IMG/VR virus record: IMGVR_UViG_3300025598_000117
Span: 1 to 30,270 of that record
DNA from: a virus
DNA: 30,270 bases
Strand: one strand, 5' to 3'
Positions 26,541-30,270 of this stretch are shown one piece after another; within the stretch, counting starts at the first letter, position 1, and each line of letters begins with the position of its first letter. Under the pieces are notes generated by a model, which had not been told where the DNA came from, searched no databases, and worked only from the letters and a program-made list of their open reading frames with translations. Made by a program: the position numbers and the translations under genes.

Positions 26541-26593
26541 TCTTACAGCGGGGTATTAGTCTAATTAGTGGTCTATCTATTACAGCGGGGTAT
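26541..26593. repeat. Paired TTACAGCGGGGTATT motifs
   Basis: Two copies about 36 bp apart. Related CTGCAGCGGGGTA copies occur near 20006 and 23763. They sit in gaps between genes and none has a clear hairpin partner, unlike the GGGGTGCAA elements. Confidence 0.55.
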
Positions 26594-26605
26594 TGTGATC
26601 AGATC

Positions 26606-27094
26606 TTACCCTTTATCGTGGGCCTTAAGCCACTCTCGTACATCACGGGGATCGACCACTTGTCCATTTATTTCTTGGTCAGCAATAAGTTCTAAAGCTT
26701 TGAATACAGTTTTATGTACTCGAAAGGTTTCAGGTAAAAATAGTGCGAATGCTTTGACCAATGAGCCATCTTCTAGGTTCTTTACAGTCTTGATCACAAG
26801 ATCGCATCTAGAACCCTTATAATGCAGTATCAAGACACTGACTTTATCATCTGTGCCATAACTGCTTTCTTCCCAATCTAGTTGCATGTCATAGTATCGC
26901 GCTATTGCGCCCAGTGCATCTCGATTGTATTGAGTGATTGATGCCATGGCATTGTGAGTGGCGTTTCTGCGTGTCATGGGATAGTAGTAGGGTTTATTCC
27001 AAAATTCATTGGGATCTACAGGGTTTAGATCTCCTGCTGTTTTAGAGTTTAGGTCCCAGATCAAGTGATCATTTAGTAGTTGTTGTATTTTCAT
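26606..27094 (-). CDS. DWDDSGY-family protein, member 3
   Basis: 162 residues. N-terminus M-K-I-Q-Q-L-L-N-D-H-L-I-W-D-L-N matches that of the gene at 28565 (M-R-I-S-Q-L-L-N-E-S-R-I-I-W-D-L). Family motif Y-Y-D-M-Q-L-D-W-E-E-S-S-Y near 67-79, then the strand L-I-L-H-Y-K-G-S-R-C-D-L-V-I-K. The Asp in place of Glu in the L-N-D cleavage-like site is atypical. Last gene of a four-gene late operon. Confidence 0.7.
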   Translation of the reverse strand: MKIQQLLNDHLIWDLNSKTAGDLNPVDPNEFWNKPYYYPMTRRNATHNAMASITQYNRDALGAIARYYDMQLDWEESSYGTDDKVSVLILHYKGSRCDLVIKTVKNLEDGSLVKAFALFLPETFRVHKTVFKALELIADQEINGQVVDPRDVREWLKAHDKG

Positions 27095-27103
27095 TACTTG
27101 GGC

Positions 27104-27472
27104 CTATTCGATTTCTTTTAGTATTCTGTTCACGTCCTGTTTAACTTCAGGATCGTTGACAAATATGCCTTGCCAGAAGTAGCTGCCATGTACGCGATCT
27201 AACCAGCGAGTTTCTTTGATTACCACGCACAATTGAGAACTTCTGTAGATCAACAGTAGTACGCCTCGAATGGCTCCTGGTGGACTAGTCTGGGTATAAC
27301 CACTGTCCTCCCAATCTAGGCTTAGTTTATACTTTTGATTTAGAAGATCTATCATGCGATCAAATTTTATTTTACTATCTTCTGGCTGATCACAGGAGTC
27401 TAGAGTTTGAATAACATCCGGTCTTAGATGCCATTTTAAATAACTCTCTGCCAGCAGTTGGGAGATTTTCAT
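27104..27472 (-). CDS. DWDDSGY-family protein, member 4
   Basis: 122 residues from the ATG at 27472, which overlaps the previous stop; a longer in-frame start 7 codons earlier is not needed. M-K-I-S-Q-L-L-A-E-S-Y-L-K-W-H-L-R-P gives an exact L-x-E/S site. Motif Y-K-L-S-L-D-W-E-D-S-G-Y near 57-68, then V-L-L-L-I-Y-R-S-S-Q-L-C-V-V-I-K. The C-terminus is short compared with other members. Confidence 0.75.
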   Translation of the reverse strand: MKISQLLAESYLKWHLRPDVIQTLDSCDQPEDSKIKFDRMIDLLNQKYKLSLDWEDSGYTQTSPPGAIRGVLLLIYRSSQLCVVIKETRWLDRVHGSYFWQGIFVNDPEVKQDVNRILKEIE

Positions 27473-28014
27473 GGTTCTTCCCCAGTCTGCCATTGATTTA
27501 GTATTTCTAAGATGTCGTCTATCTCATCTGGTGTTAGATCGATTGGGTTTTCTGATAGAAACCCTCTACCAAAGGCATCACGCATTAGACGGTAAAAGGG
27601 TTCCGAATGAGCTTTTAATATTATGTCAAATCGAGCGCGCCATTCTGCTTGATGATTGATAAAACGGTAGTAATATAATATAACTGTTAGTTCATTTGAT
27701 CGATATACCAACCAAGCAGGGTCCCGCTTTTCTTCAACGTATCCTTGGATAAATCCGCTATCTTCCCAATCCCTTTCTAATTTAAATCGATCAATTATAT
27801 GGGCAATTAACTTTTTGACATTAGGAGCTCTTTGGACTCTAGGGAGAATTATGTAAGGATTCCCAAAGTGACCTAAAACTTTATTAGTGGTTATTATTCG
27901 GTTTATTTTTACAAAATCTGTAGTATCCTGTGTCTCTAGAGCATCTAATACGTTAGGAGGCAGTTCATCAAATATCTGTGTTCGTTGCTCTCGCACGATT
28001 TGGTAAACTCTCAT
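27469..28014 (-). CDS. DWDDSGY-family protein, member 5
   Basis: 181 residues. M-R-V-Y-Q-I-V-R-E-Q is the targeting-like start. Motif F-K-L-E-R-D-W-E-D-S-G-F near 75-86, then A-W-L-V-Y-R-S-N-E-L-T-V-I-L, then a helical C-terminus with D-L-T-P-D-E-I-D-D-I-L-E. ATGA overlaps on both sides tie it into the operon. Confidence 0.75.
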   Translation of the reverse strand: MRVYQIVREQRTQIFDELPPNVLDALETQDTTDFVKINRIITTNKVLGHFGNPYIILPRVQRAPNVKKLIAHIIDRFKLERDWEDSGFIQGYVEEKRDPAWLVYRSNELTVILYYYRFINHQAEWRARFDIILKAHSEPFYRLMRDAFGRGFLSENPIDLTPDEIDDILEILNQWQTGEEP

Positions 28015-28565
28015 GTACTTGACTTCCTTAGGCTAAGTTTGAGCATGCTCTCAAGGTCTTCATAGTATTTTAGGTATTCTTCCAGTCGTTCTTTAAAATC
28101 TGCAGGTTCTAAATTATCAACCTGTTTGTTAGCTAGATAATACAGTTGATTTATGGCTCGAATGAGTGGTCTACTGCCCCCAAAGAATAATCTATAAATT
28201 GTAGAACTGGAGGTCTTCCATTTTTTAGCTGCAATCACTATATCTAGTTCAGCTCCTCGAAAATATAGGACCAGCTCTTCTGGGCTGTCAGGATCTTCAA
28301 AAGGACTGTAGCAACTGCTTTCGTGGTCTAGAGAAACTTTAAAATAAGATCCTAGAAATTCTGTTAGGGTTCTTTTCTTAGGAAGATGATCTTCATTTGC
28401 AGGCATACCTATAAGACAAGCTGCTGCTCTTTCAGTTTCTAGTTTTTTTAAAAGTTTTTCAGGTCTTATGGCATCTCTATCACAGGATCCTAATACTTCC
28501 TCTTTAATGTCTGGCCTAAGGTCCCATATTATTCGGGATTCATTTAATAATTGGCTTATTCGCAT
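28011..28565 (-). CDS. DWDDSGY-family protein, member 6 (operon head)
   Basis: 184 residues. M-R-I-S-Q-L-L-N-E-S gives an exact L-N-E/S site, followed by R-I-I-W-D-L-R-P as in the paralogues. The motif is changed to F-K-V-S-L-D-H-E-S-S-C-Y near 100-111; the strand L-V-L-Y-F-R-G-A-E-L-D-I-V-I follows. First gene of the operon; an AATAAATA octamer lies 9 nt before its ATG. Confidence 0.75.
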   Translation of the reverse strand: MRISQLLNESRIIWDLRPDIKEEVLGSCDRDAIRPEKLLKKLETERAAACLIGMPANEDHLPKKRTLTEFLGSYFKVSLDHESSCYSPFEDPDSPEELVLYFRGAELDIVIAAKKWKTSSSTIYRLFFGGSRPLIRAINQLYYLANKQVDNLEPADFKERLEEYLKYYEDLESMLKLSLRKSST

Positions 28566-28574
28566 GATTACGAA

Positions 28575-28582
28575 TATTTATT
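28575..28582 (-). promoter_or_regulatory. Late-promoter-like octamer (AATAAATA)
   Basis: Minus-strand octamer with one mismatch, 9 nt before the ATG at 28565, giving a leader of about 4 nt for the whole paralogue operon. Confidence 0.5.
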
Positions 28583-28615
28583 CTTATCTAGATTCGGAAC
28601 TCCTAGGGCGGGGTG

Positions 28616-28879
28616 TCAGGGGGCTGTAGTCACCGGTTGCATACGCCATTCTAGACTGCTATGTTTGAGTGCAAATAGCGTGAATTCTTTTGGGTCATTA
28701 ACAACCTCTACAACGTATTCCGGAGAGGATCGAGGCACGACCCTCCCACGGTATTGGGCATAATCACTACGGCGGGTATGGTAGACTTCAAATACCGATA
28801 CCCCCGGGTCTATTAGAAATACTTTAGGCCAGGGGGTGATATTAGTTTCGCACCACCCGTGTGCGTAATCGTATGGCAT
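28616..28879 (-). CDS. 87-residue protein, distant HTLFLLKYSD-type tail
   Basis: W-C-E-T-N-I-T-P-W-P-K-V-F-L-I-D, then V-F-E-V-Y-H-T-R-R-S-D-Y-A-Q-Y-R-G-R, then Y-V-V-E-V-V-N-D-P-K-E-F-T-L-F-A-L-K-H-S-S-L. The last segment resembles A-E-H-T-L-F-L-L-R-Y-S-D of the trio at 15.7-16.3 kb. It starts one base after the stop of the membrane protein gene upstream (TAATATG), without a ribosome binding site of its own, so it depends on coupled translation. Confidence 0.65.
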   Translation of the reverse strand: MPYDYAHGWCETNITPWPKVFLIDPGVSVFEVYHTRRSDYAQYRGRVVPRSSPEYVVEVVNDPKEFTLFALKHSSLEWRMQPVTTAP

Positions 28880-28880
28880 A

Positions 28881-29081
28881 TTACAGTAGACGATCGCGAT
28901 ACCGATGGGCTAGTGCAAACAAGCGATAGATATTGTAGACTGTAATCACTGCTGCTGATACAAAGATGATCTTGAGTAGGACTGCACCCACAGGTGGGTA
29001 GACCGTAGAAACCACGTAGACTGCAAAGAATGTAGCCAATAACAGGGCTGTCTTAGCAGCCGCAACCATATCGATACGCAT
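28881..29081 (-). CDS. 66-residue two-span membrane protein
   Basis: M-R-I-D-M-V-A-A-A-K-T, first span A-L-L-L-A-T-F-F-A-V-Y-V-V-S-T-V, short Y-P-P-V-G loop, second span L-L-K-I-I-F-V-S-A-A-V-I-T-V-Y, then a basic tail R-L-F-A-L-A-H-R-Y-R-D-R. AAGGAG lies 9 nt before the ATG and the promoter is the best match to consensus in the window. Confidence 0.7.
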   Translation of the reverse strand: MRIDMVAAAKTALLLATFFAVYVVSTVYPPVGAVLLKIIFVSAAVITVYNIYRLFALAHRYRDRLL

Positions 29082-29110
29082 AATCTTCTGCTCCTTTTTA
29101 AAGTGTGTAA

Positions 29111-29139
29111 ATTATACTAAGATTTTATCAAAATGTCAA
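29111..29139 (-). promoter_or_regulatory. Consensus sigma70 promoter
   Basis: Minus strand: TTGACA, 17-bp spacer, TATAAT; leader of about 22 nt with AAGGAG. Confidence 0.85.
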
Positions 29140-29141
29140 GT

Positions 29142-29390
29142 CTATTTTTCAATTTTGATTGCCTTAGCCACTATAGCTTCAATCTCTTTAACCACAGCGG
29201 CCAGTATTGAACGGTAGTATAATGATAGATTGTGTGCTATAACCCATACGATGGCCAGTGTTCCATAAAAGATCTTAGGTGGTTCTTGCCATAGTAGGGC
29301 ACCTAGTGAGACCCATGCAGCGATAGCAATGGCGAGCCGCTGTAGCAGCTCGCCTCGGCTAATGTTAGTAGTTACTTGAAAGTTACTCAC
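29142..29390 (-). CDS. 82-residue membrane protein (GTG or upstream TTG start)
   Basis: S-N-F-Q-V-T-T-N-I-S-R-G-E-L-L-Q-R, then hydrophobic A-I-A-I-A-A-W-V-S-L-G-A-L-L-W, a Q-E-P-P-K loop, then G-T-L-A-I-V-W-V-I-A-H-N-L and a helical charged C-terminus. GTG at 29390 lies 2 bases after the stop of the AAA+ gene; a TTG at 29411 would overlap it. Neither has a clear ribosome binding site, so translation is coupled to the AAA+ gene. Confidence 0.6.
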   Translation of the reverse strand: MSNFQVTTNISRGELLQRLAIAIAAWVSLGALLWQEPPKIFYGTLAIVWVIAHNLSLYYRSILAAVVKEIEAIVAKAIKIEK

Positions 29391-29392
29391 TA

Positions 29393-30232
29393 TCAAACTC
29401 GTTTCATACAAGTAATTTCAGCATAGTTTTTCCAATCATCTGGAAAGGATACTTTAAGATCGGCAACCTTAAGCACCATTCGACAGCTGAGTTCTTGCAT
29501 ACGAGCCTGATGTTCTTCCACAAAGTCAAGAATTTCTTTCTTCTCAGCTTCTTCAAAACTGTACTTCTGCAACATACCTGCTTCGGTTACATGACGCAAC
29601 CAAATCATTTTTTCGCGATCAGTATCCATCTGCAGATCAATATAGTGACAACGTGACTCAATAGCCTTCAAGTGATTGCGAAGCTTCTTAGAGCGGACCA
29701 AATCGAATTTTATATTCGTAATAAAGATCGCACTACCTTCAAACTCAAAACGATCCGGAATACCTTCTCGACGAAGCAAACGACTGTCCTTGTTCCAAGA
29801 AATGTAACGACGATCAGTAGAGTCGAGTGCGCCTTTAAGCGTATTCAAGCTCTCTTCTTCTTCGAGTACAGTATCACAGTCGTCAAACGCGATTACGTTC
29901 TTATGCTCGCGGAACTCCCAAAGTTTGCTGTAAAGGCCGATGCTAGATGCAGTACCTTTTACAATTTCATAACGTGGTGGGCGTCCTGCTAGGGTATTGA
30001 ACAAGTCATCTTTAGCAAGGATAGTACCAACGCCGTGACTCTTGCCAATACCTGCAGGGCCTGCTACAATCAACGCACGGACTGCGCCTTTCTTAACTGC
30101 ACGAGTAACATTGTGGAAAACTTCAAAACGATTCTGCAGGCGGGTGAGGATCTGTTGATCCGTTTCTTTTGCTACTGCCTTAGCGACATCGGCAACACGA
30201 TCCAGATCAATTTCAATCTTGCTCTCAGCCAT
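29393..30232 (-). CDS. Phage AAA+ ATPase
   Basis: 279 residues from the ATG at 30232 with AGGAC 7 nt upstream; a longer frame has no site. Walker A is G-P-A-G-I-G-K-S near 60-67, Walker B V-I-A-F-D-D-C-D near 115-122, and sensor 1 A-I-F-I-T-N near 170, followed by the Arg-rich I-E-S-R-C segment. This single AAA+ module is frequent in large phages as an uncharacterised ATPase, unrelated in layout to the tandem MoxR-like protein. Remodelling of a DNA-bound or head complex is a guess. Confidence 0.8.
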   Translation of the reverse strand: MAESKIEIDLDRVADVAKAVAKETDQQILTRLQNRFEVFHNVTRAVKKGAVRALIVAGPAGIGKSHGVGTILAKDDLFNTLAGRPPRYEIVKGTASSIGLYSKLWEFREHKNVIAFDDCDTVLEEEESLNTLKGALDSTDRRYISWNKDSRLLRREGIPDRFEFEGSAIFITNIKFDLVRSKKLRNHLKAIESRCHYIDLQMDTDREKMIWLRHVTEAGMLQKYSFEEAEKKEILDFVEEHQARMQELSCRMVLKVADLKVSFPDDWKNYAEITCMKRV

Positions 30233-30270
30233 GTGTAAGTCCTCATTAGTGTGTATCAACTGGATTATTA

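Overview
The window is part of the genome of a T4-like tailed phage (myovirus, caudovirus). The left part carries recognisable T4-type replication genes in a T4-like order of neighbours: a 5'-truncated gp62-like clamp-loader subunit, a gp61-type primase and a gp41-type DnaB-family helicase. T4-type late promoter octamers (TATAAATA and near variants) stand in front of several genes. The host cannot be named from the sequence; repeated promoter geometry suggests a host (or a phage programme) that accepts leaderless mRNAs.

Region 1 (1-6.4 kb) is low-GC and holds replication and nucleotide genes, a virion-type protein and conserved small phage genes. One of them is a 193-residue protein keeping the palm and fingers landmarks of bacterial DnaE polymerase, very unusual beside a T4-type replisome. 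Region 2 (6.4-12.6 kb) is one operon-like run: a small leader protein, a tandem AAA+ (MoxR-like) ATPase, an HExxH metallopeptidase-like protein, a small SH3-like protein, a VWA (MIDAS) protein and a repeat protein. Region 3 (12.6-17 kb) holds a large unknown protein, a FeoA-like protein, a papain-like two-domain protein with a paralogue, three tiny paralogues, and a protein-kinase-like gene.

Region 4 (17-26.5 kb) changes character: higher GC and about 20 very small genes, most with their own sigma70-type promoter. On the plus strand these form repeated cassettes: a GGGG-TGCAA-CCCC hairpin, an A-rich upstream element, a promoter, a stem-loop that starts at the predicted +1, an ACACACA leader, a small ORF and often a strong terminator. 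Two cassette genes have an extreme base composition (almost no GA, TC, GG or CC steps) in coding and flanking DNA alike. A tRNA-Lys(TTT) lies in the minus-strand part. Region 5 (26.5-30.3 kb, minus strand) holds four more paralogues of the region 3 family in one late-promoter operon, then small membrane proteins and an AAA+ ATPase.

The most interesting inference joins regions 2, 3 and 5: many proteins begin with a short amphipathic peptide of the form M-K/R-x-x-x-L-L/I-x-E, like the capsid-targeting sequence of T4 internal proteins (followed by the gp21-type cleavage signal L/I-x-E). Several sit behind T4-type late promoters. They may be a set of enzymes and small effectors packaged in the head and injected into the host: metallopeptidase-like, papain-like, kinase-like, and a six-member family with a D-W-D/E-D-S-G-Y motif.
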